Assembly: GCF_002288925.2 (NCBI RefSeq)
Contig: NW_022098066.1
Span: 80,908,930 to 80,972,929, forward strand
DNA from: Delphinapterus leucas
Taxonomy: Eukaryota > Chordata > Mammalia > Artiodactyla > Monodontidae
Direction of reading: 5' to 3'
Length of the DNA stretch: 64,000 nucleotides
The translations under genes were made by a program, and so were the position numbers. Below the pieces are notes generated by a model. The model ran no database searches. It was not told where the DNA came from and worked only from the letters and a program-made list of their open reading frames with translations. Below, piece by piece: positions 11,230 to 22,559 of the stretch. Positions within the stretch are counted from its first letter, which is position 1; each line of letters begins with the position of its first letter.

Positions 11230-12480
11230 TTGAGAAAGGCTGCTGAGAGCAGATATTCTCTTCTTTAGCTCCACAAACCTTTAGGACTTATCCTAGGAGA
11301 ACTACTGCCTCCTATGTCTACTCCCAAAAGCCCAATCACATGCCTCTTCCCCAGAGTTCTTTGTCATACATTTTAAATATTTTGCTCCTTCCAGACTCTG
11401 GACCAACCACTGAAACACCTTGTCACACCTCAAGAATCCATAAAGGCTCTATCTCAGGCTACTTCTCCTTCCACACAAATTAAACCACCAAAATAGACCT
11501 TGAAGTTTTGCACACTGGGGGATTTCTCTTCACCACTATTTTTGAGAGACTTCCCAGAGTGCAGCTGTAGTGTGAAAGTAGTTCATTTTTGGTATTATGC
11601 TAAGTCATCTGTGAGCCTGAGATTTTCCCTCCGTTTTCAATTGGTTGTAGAGATCTGCATCACCATGCAGGCCCAACAGTTGAGGGAGAGGAGTCCATGG
11701 GCCCCTGGGAGTGTTGAACCATTTGTTCATACACTTTACTTGCACCTGCTCGACCCTCTCAGGCCCAGTGTTGGATGTTCTGTTTCCTTTGTTCAATGGA
11801 TTGCTGCTGCTTTCTCTTCACTAACTTGGTAGATCTGAAAATACGTAGGCCATGGCAAAAAGTTCGGGTCACGTAGCCACTTGGCTATCCTGTGGTCAGG
11901 CTCTCAGTCTCTACTAGGGCCCATAGCTGTTTATCAAATGATGGATAATGTCTGTTGCAGGGACATGATTTGTTTTAGAATTCGAGGAGTCTGCCCTGAA
12001 TATCTCCTAGTGCAAATTGCTGGAGGCTCCACATAGCATCCTTAACCCAGTACCCTAACCACCTTAAATACCTCTAGCACTGTTATCTCTGCTGGGTCAT
12101 ATGGCCCAACCTGCAAGCAAACCTGTTATGGAGCCTTTCGTGTTCTGGGGTGTACTCAAGACTAACACCCTTCTGAGTCACCTGATAAATGGATTAAAAC
12201 ATTATTCCTAAGTATGATATATGCTACATTCCAATTTGAAAGAGGACTACCAAACACTGTGCCTCTTTCTTAGTGATGGAGGGTTCAAGATGCAGTAATT
12301 TGTACTCTACCATAAAGAGGATATCTTAGCATGTCCCTTACCATTGCACCCCTAAAAACTTCATTAATTAACTTCTATTAATGCTGAAGGCTCCTGAATT
12401 TATGTGAGGTTATCTCCAACCCTCTGGCTTACAGGTATCTAATTATGGAATCTATATCCTGTTCACTACATCCAATGTTA
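11230..12480 (-). mobile_element. ERVL-type endogenous retrovirus, pol fragment (antisense; reverse transcriptase to RNase H)
   Basis: Read on the minus strand, this segment matches my memory of the ERVL pol region at many points, from a reverse-transcriptase part near 12.3-12.4 kb through the connection region to the RNase H part near 11.3-11.5 kb. A 63-codon frame at 11605-11796 is a surviving piece. Frames are broken by stops and indels throughout. No LTR could be paired with it, and the gag side is cut off by an L1 tail at 12485. ERVL lacks an env gene. This is an ancient non-functional relic. Confidence 0.7.
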
Positions 12481-12484
12481 GCCT

Positions 12485-13052
12485 CATGGTGATTAAGGAA
12501 ATGCGAACAAAACAAAAGTTTTCCCACCTATAATATTGGCAAAGTTTACAAAATGATTTAATGATTTACATTTCTTGAGTTTCCCAGGATTTGGGGACTT
12601 GTAACTCCTAAGCATTGATAATGAGAATATAAACTGGTACACTTCTATAGGCAGTATAGCAATATCTATATTTGATGTCTATGATATGTATACACAATTA
12701 TATGCATATGTAATGTATATATTTATATAACTTAATAATAATACATATATAATGTTGTACATACATATAAAACATAACTATAAAACCTTTATAACTTCTG
12801 ATCCAATGATCTCATTTCTCTTTCTTTATCCTAAAGGAATGTAAGTAAGGGCAAAAAAAATGCATACAAAAGAACTTCCATTGTAGCACTGTATATAAGA
12901 GAGTAAAAAGGAGACAAACTGAATGTCTACTAATAAAGTCTTGCAAATAAATTATCATACATAATTTCATACAATGAAATATTATGCCATCACTGAAAAT
13001 GATAATGTAGAGTTATTTGACATGCTGTACAGTAAAATAAAAATCATTTTAT
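12485..13052 (+). mobile_element. Old LINE-1 3' end (L1M group)
   Basis: The sense-orientation 3' ORF2/3'UTR order is present: AATGCGAACAAAACAAAA, GATAATGAGAATATAAACTG, TGATCCAATGATCTCATTTC, a CTAAAGGAATGTAAG stretch, GTCTACTAATAAAG, and ATACAATGAAATATTATGCC. An AT-rich simple stretch interrupts it at about 12660-12780. All frames are broken. Confidence 0.75.
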
Positions 13053-13275
13053 AAAAATCACTTCCTCAGGAAGTCATTCCTTCCTCCTCAGGCTAAGTTA
13101 AATTCCTTGCAATATGCATAGCACCCTGGACTTTCCATACGACAACACTAACTTCTCTTGAAAAGTCTTGTTGAATATCTATCTTCACACTTAGTAAGCT
13201 TTAGGACAGGGGTTGCTTATACCTGCATCTCAGTTCTTAGAACTGTGCATATTAGATTCAATTAAATGGATGTGA
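13053..13275 (+). mobile_element. L2 LINE 3' end
   Basis: CAGGAAGTCATTCCTTCCTCC, then a CCCTGGACTTTCCATAC block, and a GGACAGGGGTTGCTTATACC tail fit the L2 3' end in sense orientation. The left edge abuts the L1 tail. Confidence 0.55.
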
Positions 13276-13879
13276 CTTTAATAGTATATTCCCATTTATA
13301 TAAAACATGTGTGCCTATTTGTATATATGCATAGAGAGATGCTTAAAGAGATGCTCATTAAATATGAGCAAGGCTATCTCCAGTTTTAAGTAATTACTAT
13401 TTTCTTTTTTATACTATTCTGTGGTATATGAACCTTTAAAATTAGCACTAACCACTTTCCACAAAACAATTAAAATCATTTCATTCTCTTTTACAAAATT
13501 CTCAGTAAGTATTTTTGATGCTATAAATGATAGTGCTTTTCTCATAATAAAATATATTTAGGGTGATCCAACATTTAGTACAATCCAACACATTGTCCTT
13601 TCTCTGCCACACATGTAGCGACTTGGTATCAGACCAAAACAATGACACCAGGAAATAATAAGTCCTGCTAAATCACTTCTCCTCTGTCCCTGCCACAGCC
13701 AGCTTAGCTTAAGAGATTCTCTCAGTTGGCTGCTGAGCCAACAAGGGGGTGGGTAGACCACCATGTGTCCTTTATTGAAAGTACACTGTCTTTAAGATTC
13801 CAACAAAAATCCAAACCCAGAAGCTCTACCTCTTTCTCTCATCTGTTCTATACCCACACCCGCAAAATAGAATTTAAGT
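13276..13879. other. Unassigned DNA
   Basis: Nothing is recognised. A minus-strand open frame of 68 codons at 13558-13764 has no coding support. Confidence 0.45.
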
Positions 13880-14250
13880 AGTTATATCAGTCGGGACAAG
13901 ACAGATTATACTTCAGTGACAACTCCAAAATCCCAATGACTTAAAATGACAAAGGTTTATTTCTCTTTCTGACAACACATCTGTCACGTGTTGGCTAGAG
14001 CTCCCTGCATCAGTTCAGGAATGATGGAACAACTTCTCTCTGGAGTATTGCTTTCACCCATGGGAGATGGAATACTGCACCCAGCTCTTAAAAACCCTCC
14101 CCAGAAGTAACATCATTCTACTCGTATTTTACTAGTTAAGATCTTCTATGTGCTCAAAGGGAGAACCAGAAGTATTTGTTTTCTGCCAGTAACTGTCACA
14201 GTAGCATAGCCTCCTACACACTCAAGCTAATTTTAGTTCACCACCTTATA
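13880..14250 (+). mobile_element. Medium-copy interspersed repeat, copy A
   Basis: The phrase CAACTCCAAAATCCCAATGA followed by CTTAAAATGACAAAGGTTTA, a GCTCCCTGCATCAG segment and an AGAAGTAACATCATTCTACTC-like part shares order and wording with 43575-43950. The two are diverged copies of one old mammalian interspersed repeat. I recognise the pattern but cannot name the family safely. Confidence 0.55.
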
Positions 14251-14431
14251 TCTAGGTCATGTTAATGATGCATTCATTAAAATAATTTTCTGAATGCTAC
14301 TATATGATTCAAGTCTACGCTATCTGCTAAGAATATGGGACTTGATAGATGCACAGTCTTTTAGTAATACTTGCTTCATCACGTGATCAAAAAACTTCAT
14401 ACATCTTTTCAAAGCAATTGAGAATACTAGA
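14251..14431. other. Unassigned DNA
   Basis: Short AT-rich stretch between a repeat and the open frame at 14432-14881. Nothing was recognised. Confidence 0.4.
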
Positions 14432-14881
14432 TTATAAATAAACGTTGTAAAATAAACTTAAAAGCCTCTGCTTTGTGTTTTTCTTTAAAGTGAAACTGCC
14501 AAGAGAATGGACCAAAGTATAGGGCAAAGAGGTCTGAGTCAGAATTACACATATAGAATGTAGAGAACAGAAAATGCCAAGTGCCAAAAAGTCCATTTCT
14601 GGCAGATGTGTGTAAGGGAGCAAAAGCTGTGCTGTCCTTTCTGGTGGCCCCCACATTCTCACTTGAGCTGAGAACCAGCCTTTACAGCCGTTGTACATCT
14701 GCTGCATCAAATGCAAAGGGTGGGGGACCATGTCCTCATTGGAGTCTGGAGGAACAAATGCTGAAAAATGGCTGAACGTTTCCTCCTGGATCCAGATCAG
14801 GCCCACACCATAGACTGGGGGGTACCCTGTCTTGGTCATTGCTTTGGGCTGGAAGGTCCATTGCAAGGGTAGAGCAGCCAC
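14432..14881 (-). other. Unexplained 149-codon open reading frame
   Basis: The frame runs from an ATG at 14881 to a stop at 14432 on the minus strand. The first ~105 codons have protein-like composition, with many G/C-ending codons, several tryptophans, prolines and paired Gln/Glu, and no low complexity (for example GYPPVYGVGLIWIQEE and PHPLHLMQQMYNGCKGW). The last ~40 codons are AT-rich and look like 3' non-coding sequence. No signal peptide is evident. I recognise no domain. It could be a fragment of a processed pseudogene, part of an unknown retroelement, or chance. No splice sites or promoter support it. Confidence 0.25.
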
Positions 14882-16702
14882 ATTTTCAGCCTGTGAAAAT
14901 TCTGTTGTCCGGTGGAAACTTCTGCTAGGTCAATGAATAAATCCTTATAAATCCTGGGAGGCCACTTCCCCAAAAGGCTGGTACACATTTTCTGTTAGAA
15001 GTGTGATGGGTAGCAGGCTTGGGTAGCACTGTCTGTCCTAAGAAGGTTATGGTTTTGTCATAGATGTAATGAGCTACGGTGAGTCAATTTACTGTTTATT
15101 CATATACTTGATTACATGGCAGTTGTACCTGATATTCATATATCCTGTGAAAAATTGTGGTGGAAGCTGTGTAGCACACGTGTGGGGATTAAACCCCAGT
15201 TTTTGTCCTCAATTCACTCAGTGGGCAATGCTGCTCCCTTTGTCAACATCAGAAGCCTTGTTTCCAAATTCACATATGGTTGTATAGCTTAATGACTTGA
15301 TGAGTATGGACTGTCATTTCTTAAGAACAAAACATTCTCTCTTTCAAACTACGTGAGAATGAACTGCTGATGGCTGCTCTGGGATTTTTAATGGGAATAG
15401 TAAGCCCTGTAATTACTATTCTGGACTGCTGTCACCCACCCTCTCTTTTGCCAAGTTGACTAAAGGTCACCTAATTTTTCATCATCAAAACACGAAGTGT
15501 CCTAGAAAAGTGGAAATCGTTGTTAAATGAAAACCAGTTAAAAAGCGCAGGCCAAAAATTGTTGGCAACCTTCATGCTGAATTATGCAGTTTGCACATTG
15601 CAAGCAGCCTGTGGGTCCCGAAGCTGTCACAAATGACAGGGGAATGTGACTCTTTCTCCCAACAAAAAGGGCCTCTGCCCAGTAGCCTGGGCCCTGGGCC
15701 ATTGCTGCACCTTCTACTGCTCCCAGTGAAAGCTCTCCATTTCACCCACAGGTGGAACTGTTATGATGTGGAGAATGCATATTTACTAAATTAGTTTTTC
15801 TAAGCATGGAACAGCTTAGCTCTTCACAGGTCCACGAGCTATGTCTTTATTTCTCCCGATTCACAATGGTGAAGGCTGTTCTCAGCGTCAGTGCTCCCCA
15901 TGCTCTTCCAGCTCTCCCGGGTACCGAGTGTGTACGTGGCACCCAGGCTTCTCAGCAGAGCCTCCCAGCAGTACTCACACTCTGGTCCCTTCCATCTCTT
16001 CTTCCACTTCTGGTGCCCAGACCCTGGTCTTAGAGCTAAGAGACCTGCCCTGTTGTGATGAATTAGATCTTCATCATGCATTAAGCATTAATCCGAACTG
16101 GTAGCTCAAAGTGAGTAAGGGTTTACTCAAATGATATATTTGTATTATGACAAAGTTATTTAATATTTAATCCAAAAGAATGACAAAGAGTGGGAATTCT
16201 GGGACAAAGGATGTGGGGACTTTTAGCCTTGGGATTGGCGGCAGTTTGAGGACCCTTCCAATCAAACCACAAAGGTGGCTCCTCTTCTCACCTAACTTTT
16301 AGGTTGGCGCTGCACATAGGTGAGGCTGATGAAAAAGAACAGTGCTATTGTTCTTGGGTGTAGGCTTCCCTATCATGAGCATGCTTGCTCAGGAGAAGTG
16401 CTTTGCTTTATTTAGTTGTTTCATGCACCATACTACATACTGTCTCAGAGTAGCCACTGGGGTTGTACTACAGATCTTTCCCTGCACTGACTACTGTGAA
16501 AGAGGTATTAGAATTTTACATAGCTTAAGGAGGGAATTAGACAGTTTCTAAACCACGTGGGCCTGGGGAACCACTGTAATGTTTTGTTTTCTGTGGGCCT
16601 ACCTACAAATTTCACTTTGGTCTATAATGCCTGGCTCAAGAAACCCGGCTCAGGAATATCCTGCCCTGATATTTCCTTTCTATTATACGTGGGGGATTCT
16701 AC
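14882..16702. other. Unassigned, mostly unique DNA
   Basis: No repeat was recognised. The parts 15360-15600 and 15600-16110 have balanced composition and words seen in conserved non-coding DNA (AATTATGCAGTTTGCAC, GTTAAATGAAAACCAG). Overlapping short frames on both strands at 15806-16104 are not convincing exons. Confidence 0.4.
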
Positions 16703-16769
16703 TGCCTGCCTGCCTCCTTCCCTCCCTTCCTCTTTCCCTTCCTTTCTTCCTTCCATCCTTCCTTTCTTT
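16703..16769. repeat. Pyrimidine-rich (TTCC/CCTC)n simple repeat
   Basis: The plus strand is nearly pure C/T with CCTTCC, CTTCC and CTTTC units. It makes proline/serine/leucine-rich frames that are not genes. Confidence 0.9.
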
Positions 16770-18289
16770 ATTGCACAGTCTTGGGACCAGTTTAATATGA
16801 GGATCAAAATCAACATGTGACAATGTAAAAAAAACAAAACAGAACCAAAAAACCTTCCAAATTCATTGAATGCAAATTTTCAGGTTACAAAGTTCTATTA
16901 TAGAATGACATCAACAATGTAAAAAACTATGTAGATCAACAATTCTGAAATATCAGAAAAGCTTATCATTGGGTGATTTAGATCTTCTTTATATTAATCT
17001 TTATTTCCACACATTCCAGAATAGGTTTAAGTTAAAACAGAAAACACATGTTGCTTAAAAATTAAAAGCATTGACTCTGGAGTTAATGAGAGCTTTGTTC
17101 AAGTCCTAGGTCCACTGAAAATGGATTTTGAATGTAAAACAGTTGATTTCAATGAGACTATTCTTAGACTCAAGTGAGACAAAGGGTGCAGAGACAAAAG
17201 GTCTTTAAACTATATATATAAAGGGATTATAAGCAGTGTCTCAAACATCCCCAAGGGCACATGGCAGCAAAGCCAGAAGTGAGTCCTGTGCTTAACTACC
17301 TGCCCCTGGATCAGTAGCACGTGGTGGGTACTGGTTCTCAGAGCAAAGCAGGAGTCTAGTTGCTAGAACTAAACTGTAAGGTCAGAGCAGGAAATGCAAG
17401 GTTTATGTAGGGCTGAATTTCTTGAGCTCACTTACTCTCTCCCTACACTTGACAAGGCTGGCTCCAGAAAAGGGACCCAGACTGAGACTGCAAAAAATGA
17501 TTGCTCAGCTATGAGACTGGAGAATTGTGGAAAAAAGGCAACCAGTAGATTATTATAAAATTTTCTTTTTAAATAATGAGATGTTGCAGACAGTTTCCAA
17601 TGATGTTTTTTAGCTTAACAGGACTCTTATAGGCAATTTCAATACTTATGTTTTAGGACATAAACCTGCCTTTAGTTTGTATGATAATGAGCCATGCTAT
17701 GACAAATGTACCTTGGCAGTCCTCTTAGACAGTGGAATCCCAGTGGCAAGTACCAGCAGGAGCAGCAGGTGTACGAATGATCCAGGGATCAAGCAAAGCA
17801 AGTGATCCATCTGGCAGTTTCTCATCATCTAGAAAAACAAAATTACTGATGAGAGGGGGTGTGGAGTATGAGGGTCAGGGAAAGAAAAACAAGCTGTAGG
17901 GCTATGATCCATGAAGCAGGATTGCCTAAAAGCCCCGCCTGAGAAGCAGTGCGGTATTCTGGACACAGTAAGGAAAGCAAAGCAGTCCGTTCATTGGTTC
18001 AGCTTGCTCCCCCATGTGCTTTAGTGATGCCATTAGCAGCAGTAATATCAAACTCAAGCCTAAGAGCACTTTTACTTCCCTTTCCCTCCTTTCCATGGGA
18101 GTATGCGTCTCCAGCCTCATTTGGCTTTAAAGAACTGGGAGCTGTTCAAACTGTTCCAAGCAAAGAAGGTTTTCTTGTAAGACTTCAACAAAGAACTCCT
18201 GAGAAGCTAAGAAGAGGAACTGCAGTAGAGTAAGGCTTTATAGGCGATCTAATCAGTACTAAGACAAAACGGTCTCGCAATTCATCATG
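16770..18289. other. Unassigned DNA
   Basis: No clear repeat or exon is seen. The stretch near 17060-17115 (AAAGCATTGACTCTGGAGTT, then GTTCAAGTCCTAGGTCC) resembles a MIR head. Frames at 17926-18120 (minus) and 17949-18233 (plus) overlap on opposite strands and lack support. Confidence 0.45.
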
Positions 18290-18870
18290 ACATCCATATT
18301 TCTTTCTATGCCTATTTATTTCTATACTCTGATCTCTCATTATACTTGCACTGCTTATTCACAGCTTTTGGGTCCTCAAATTTCAGCTTAAACATGGCTC
18401 TGTCTTATCCTAGCCACCTGGGATGTGGGTAGGACAGATGTGCTTGAAAGGGATGTGACCAGGATAGTCAATAACTACTACTCGCTTTGTTCATTAAAAA
18501 TTGCAACCTGGGCTTCCCTGGTGGCGCAGTGGTTGAGAGTCCGCCTGCCGATGCAGGGGACACGGGTTTGTGCTCCAGTCCGGGAGGATCCCACATGCCG
18601 CAGAGCGGCTGGGCCCGTGAGCCATGGCCGCTGAGTCTGCGCGTCCACAGCCTATGCTCCACAACGGGAGGCCACAACAGTGAGAGGCCCACGTACCGCA
18701 AAAAAAAAAAAAAAAATTGCAACCTACAATGGGGAAATTGTTAGAGTCAGGAGAGTATAGACTCCATAAGGACAAGAACCATTCCATCTTGTTCATCATG
18801 GTATCCACAGTACCTACAACAACATCCAGCACATAACAGCTCAATGGTTAAATGAAGAATTTCAGGAAGC
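18290..18870 (+). mobile_element. L2 LINE 3' part, split by a SINE
   Basis: The left part (18290-18509) has CAAATTTCAGCTTAAACATGG-type L2 wording. The right part (18726-18870) has the L2 end, GACTCCATAAGGACAAGAACC, CATGGTATCCACAGTACC and ACATCCAGCACATAACAG. The CHR-2 SINE with its target duplication sits between them. Confidence 0.6.
18496..18725 (+). mobile_element. CHR-2/CD-like SINE with 14-bp target-site duplication
   Basis: The body spans 18510-18711 and is flanked by perfect copies of AAAAATTGCAACCT (18496-18509 and 18712-18725). It starts GGGCTTCCCTGGTGGC, ends with the GCCCACGTACCGC(A)n signature, and has a pure A-tail of about 17. Both strands show open frames (up to 116 codons) that are typical of this GC-rich SINE. 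Confidence 0.97.
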
Positions 18871-19523
18871 ATTTCATGCTCATCCCTGTATACAGAGTAT
18901 TGTGTTTTGTAGTAGAGGAAAAGGATAAAAGATAATTTTAATAATTAGAATCCCTGACTTTAAGGAGTTCTAATCTAATTGAAAAAAGTATGTCATGCAG
19001 ATACAAAATCGTACAGATATAATGGGTTTATCAGTAATGGTCCTAAGAAAAGTAAATGGCATACTTGATGGGACAACTGAAGAAACTTTAATTAAGGGAT
19101 TATTTTTTAAAAAGTTAAGGGAAACAAACAAGGGATGGTGTTATCACTGGAGAGGTAGCAGGAGATCAGAATGTCACCATCCCTAGGTCTGAAGACACAA
19201 AAGGAGGGAGAAGTTACTAGAATGGTAAGAATAAGCTGTGACTGTGCAATAGGGCTGCTGGACAGGAGCTGTGGCCTTTGGTAGAGGTAGTTGGGGAGAT
19301 GGGAAAAAAAAAACCTTGCCTTAATTCACCTCCAACCTCTGATTTCTTACTTGTGCCTCCCACTGACTGACTCCCAACCTGAAGACAAAAGGCAAGGGAG
19401 CTCACGGCAGAATATGAAGTTACTCTTCTGGGGCATAATACAGGGCACAGAAGAATGAAGAATATATCATATGAGGAAAATAGTAAATATCTAGCAAAGG
19501 GGGATAATATGTTATTCTTTTGG
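18871..19523. other. Unassigned DNA
   Basis: Nothing was recognised. Frames at 18995-19186 (plus) and 19217-19405 (minus) are of chance length. Confidence 0.45.
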
Positions 19524-20433
19524 TGTTCTGAGACTCAATTTCCAATGTTGGGGAGGGGGTTCCCCTCACACCCAAAAGCAATTCTCAGAAACCAGCACAG
19601 TGTCTGAGAATTCAACTCAATTCTGACACTCTCTACCCAGAGATAATAACCCAGATTCCACAGGTCCAGTCACACAAGACTGTCCGCTGCGGGCCCCCTT
19701 CACCCCCCCATCCCCCCCACCATCCAACTTCAGATACCAGTCACAAGCCCATGTGGTGACCTGTGCTTCTGATCAACTGGCTACAGAGTGGAGGTGCCAA
19801 CAACCCCCTCCAACTTAGGATGCCAATCACAAGTCCAAGTTGTGATCTATACTTCCGACCAACTGGCTATAAATCAGAAGTTCCCATGACCTCCTCCTTA
19901 GGTTCAATTAATTTGGTACAGTGGCTCACAGAACTCAGAAAATATTTTACTTACTAGATTAATGACTTATGATAAAAGGATATAACTCAGAAACAGCCAG
20001 ACGGAAGAGATGCACAGGGCAAGGTATGGGGAAAGGGGGGCAGAGCTTCCATGCCCTCTCCAGGTGAGCCACTCTTCTCAAATCTCCACATGTGCACTAA
20101 CCTGGAAGTTCTCTGGATCCTATCATTTTGCGTTTTTACGGAGGCTTCATTACATAGGCATGATTGATTAAATCATTGGCCACTGGTGATTGATTCAACC
20201 TGTAGCCCCTCTTTTCTCCTTGGAGGTCAGCTGATTGGACTGAAAGTTTTAACTCTCTAACCAAGTGGTTTGCTCCACTGGCAAGCAGCCCCGGTCCCTG
20301 GATGCTTTCCAAAAGTCACCTCATTAGCATAACAAAACATCTTTATCACTTTCAAAGTTTAGCAAATTCCAAGAATCTGGGGAGCTGGAAACCTGAAACT
20401 GTGGAGGAAGACCAAATACACAGGGGAAATATA
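19524..20433 (-). mobile_element. Old LTR-like element (mammalian ERV family, name uncertain)
   Basis: The stretch contains a run I know from a widespread mammalian LTR-like repeat: ATTAATTTGGTACAGTGGCT, CAGAACTCAG, AACAGCCAGACGGAAGAGAT, GGAGGCTTCATTACATAGGC, ATGATTGATTAAATCATTGG, CAGCCCCGGTCCCTGG and CACCTCATTAGCATAAC. It starts TGTTCTGAG. The hexamer TTTTGG is present on both sides (19518-19523 and 20434-20439), a possible but weak target duplication. The orientation was chosen from a TGTGTATTTGG start on the minus strand and is uncertain. Confidence 0.6.
19724..19893. repeat. Tandem duplication of an ~86-bp unit inside the LTR-like element
   Basis: Unit 1 (19724-19809) and unit 2 (19810 to about 19893) share the order CCAACTT, ATACCAGTCACAAGCCCA / ATGCCAATCACAAGTCCA, TGTGACCT/TGTGATCT, TCAACTGGCTA/CCAACTGGCTA and AGTGGAGGT/ATCAGAAGT. 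They differ at roughly a quarter of positions, so the duplication is old or belongs to the subfamily consensus. Confidence 0.75.
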
Positions 20434-21689
20434 TTTTGGTCATCTGGTATTTCTCATAAATTCTTATAAATCACAATATTCTTATAATCACAATATTGCA
20501 ATTATTAATGTGATTTTTATCTTTTCACTTTATTGAATGTGGTTAATTCCTTTTCCAGCCAGAAGCAGACTGTTAAAGCAGAGAAGCAAATAGAAATAGG
20601 CCATCCTTCTGCTCTCAGTCTCAAGGCTGATTCTTAGCCATGGGGAATGTATAATCTTGAGAGTCAGGTTTTGAGAAAAAGGAAGTTCTCAATTTCAGAA
20701 GTTACCTGTATAGTTAAAAAATGAATCTTAGAAGCTGGAAGGCTGATTTTTGCCATTATCAATAATATAGAGGGGAAGGAAAATTTTTTCCAGTAGAGGC
20801 TGGCAAGAGAAGAGAGAGGAAGAAGCAAGAGTCAGAATTCTCACTTGTTAAACCACTCCCTGCATAGCTGAACCATAATGGAGGACACTGTGGGGAAAAC
20901 ACTCAAATAAATTTGGGGGGACATCTCAGAGTTTGACAGAGGGAGGATGGCTTAGTTTTTACACTTCCCAGGGCACAGGCAGAGAGAATTTTGTAAGCCC
21001 TGCGGCAAAGAGCTGTATTTAGCATAACATTACAGAGAAAAATGATGGCGCCCAGAGAGGGGCTCAGAAATGTGTGAGAAGGGTGTCCAAGTGGGTAAAC
21101 CAGAGGACAGCTTCAAAGGGCCCTGTACAATTAAGCATAGTGTAGGGAAGTCTGCTGCAATTCCTAGGCCTTTAGAGGTATCCCCCAAATTAGAAGAGGC
21201 TGAGGGTGGAATGAGTGAGTGGGCCACCATGAGAGGAACCTTATTATCCAAGGCTGTGGTCAGAACTGCAGAGCCTAGCATCATGCTCTAAAAGTTAGAT
21301 TCAACCAGTTGCACCTCAGAAAATGCCAGCACAAGAGGCCCAGATTCAAGACATGATCAACCAACTAACATCAGAGGCCAGTGAAGGACACAGAGGAGAA
21401 CATAATGATATGAGCCCATCTCTCAATCTCTGTGAGATCATATAAGTCTTCTTATGTGTGTGTGTGTATGTGTGTGTGTGTTTTCATGATATGTATATAT
21501 CATGACCAGCAGAGTAGGGACTGGAGAGAAAACACTACTTTCTCCTTGATAACCTGAGTTAACCAGAAAAATATTTTTTAAGAAGATCTTAAATTTCCTT
21601 TAGAGGGAAAGTTTAAAACTGTACCTCCACCAGTATTTTTCTTCTCTGGAGAAACAGAGAGATTTGATAAATATTTAGAAAGTAAAAAT
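20434..21689. other. Unassigned DNA
   Basis: No gene or repeat was recognised apart from a short (TG)n tract at 21456-21481 with a TGTGTATG interruption. Overlapping frames on both strands at 21030-21291 have no support. Confidence 0.45.
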
Positions 21690-22400
21690 AATTGATTAGA
21701 TTGGGATGATGGAGAAGATAGAGGTTAAGATTTCTAACTAGCTTCATGACTGGCTGGATGGTGGAAGGACCAAAAGAGAGAATATAGAAGAAGTAGCATA
21801 TTTAGGTAGGACGATGATGAGTTCAAACACGGACACATTGAGATTGACTGTCTATGGGACATCCAGACATCCAAATGGATATTAAGACTTAAAGCAAAGG
21901 TCTAGGCTATGATTACAGACATGATAGTAGTTAAATAGCTGTAATGAATAGTTGCCATCAAAGAGTACTTATTTTGTGGCAAACCTCATGAGAAGCACTT
22001 GGCAAATGTTGACCCAGATGATTATTACCAATAAAATAGTTACATTCAGGTTCAGAGGGGTCCAATCTCCTACATAAATTCAAACAGCTACTAAATAGTA
22101 TAGCTTAATCTTAAAGTCCACTTTTATTCCAAACTCATGTTTTATGTAATACCTCCAGCCCTGAGAAACCACTAAGAGCAGATGTGAGGAATGAGGGGAC
22201 TGGTGGGACAAGGGTAAATACCTGTGAAGTACCAGCATTTAAGGTGTGGGAACAGGAATAGGTGGCAATGAAGGAGTCAAGAGGAAAAAAAAGCCAAAAA
22301 ACCAAAGAAGAACCAGAAAAGTATACACCAAGATAATAGCCTTTTTCAAATCAGAGGTCAGAATCAAGGTTGTCAAATTCAATAAAGAGAAACTGGGCAA
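21690..22400 (-). mobile_element. L2/CR1-like LINE relic (antisense), split by MIR
   Basis: The words GACTGGCTGGATGGTGG, GATGATGAGTTCAAACACGG, TATGGGACATCCAGACATCC, GCAAAGGTCTAGGCTATGAT and (after the MIR) CAGCATTTAAGGTGTGGG, AAGGAGTCAAGAG and TGTCAAATTCAATAAAGAGA follow the order of an old L2/CR1 coding region read antisense. A MIR at about 21960-22130 interrupts it. Confidence 0.55.
21960..22130 (-). mobile_element. MIR SINE (antisense) within the LINE relic
   Basis: TTATTACCAATAAAATAGTT, TTCAGGTTCAGAGGGGTCC, CAAACAGCTACTAAATAGT and TCCAAACTCATGTTTTA follow the reverse MIR core. It is strongly diverged. Confidence 0.5.
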
Positions 22401-22559
22401 GCCCAGCAGCAATAGATCCTAAGATAGAGATGGTGCGTCCTAGACTGAGCTTGAGAATGACTAGAGAACACAAGCAACCTACATGAGCAAGAATCCCAGA
22501 CCTTCACTTTTTTACTTACCACGGGTATACCAGTGCCCCTCTCAGCTCCCGCCTATGGC

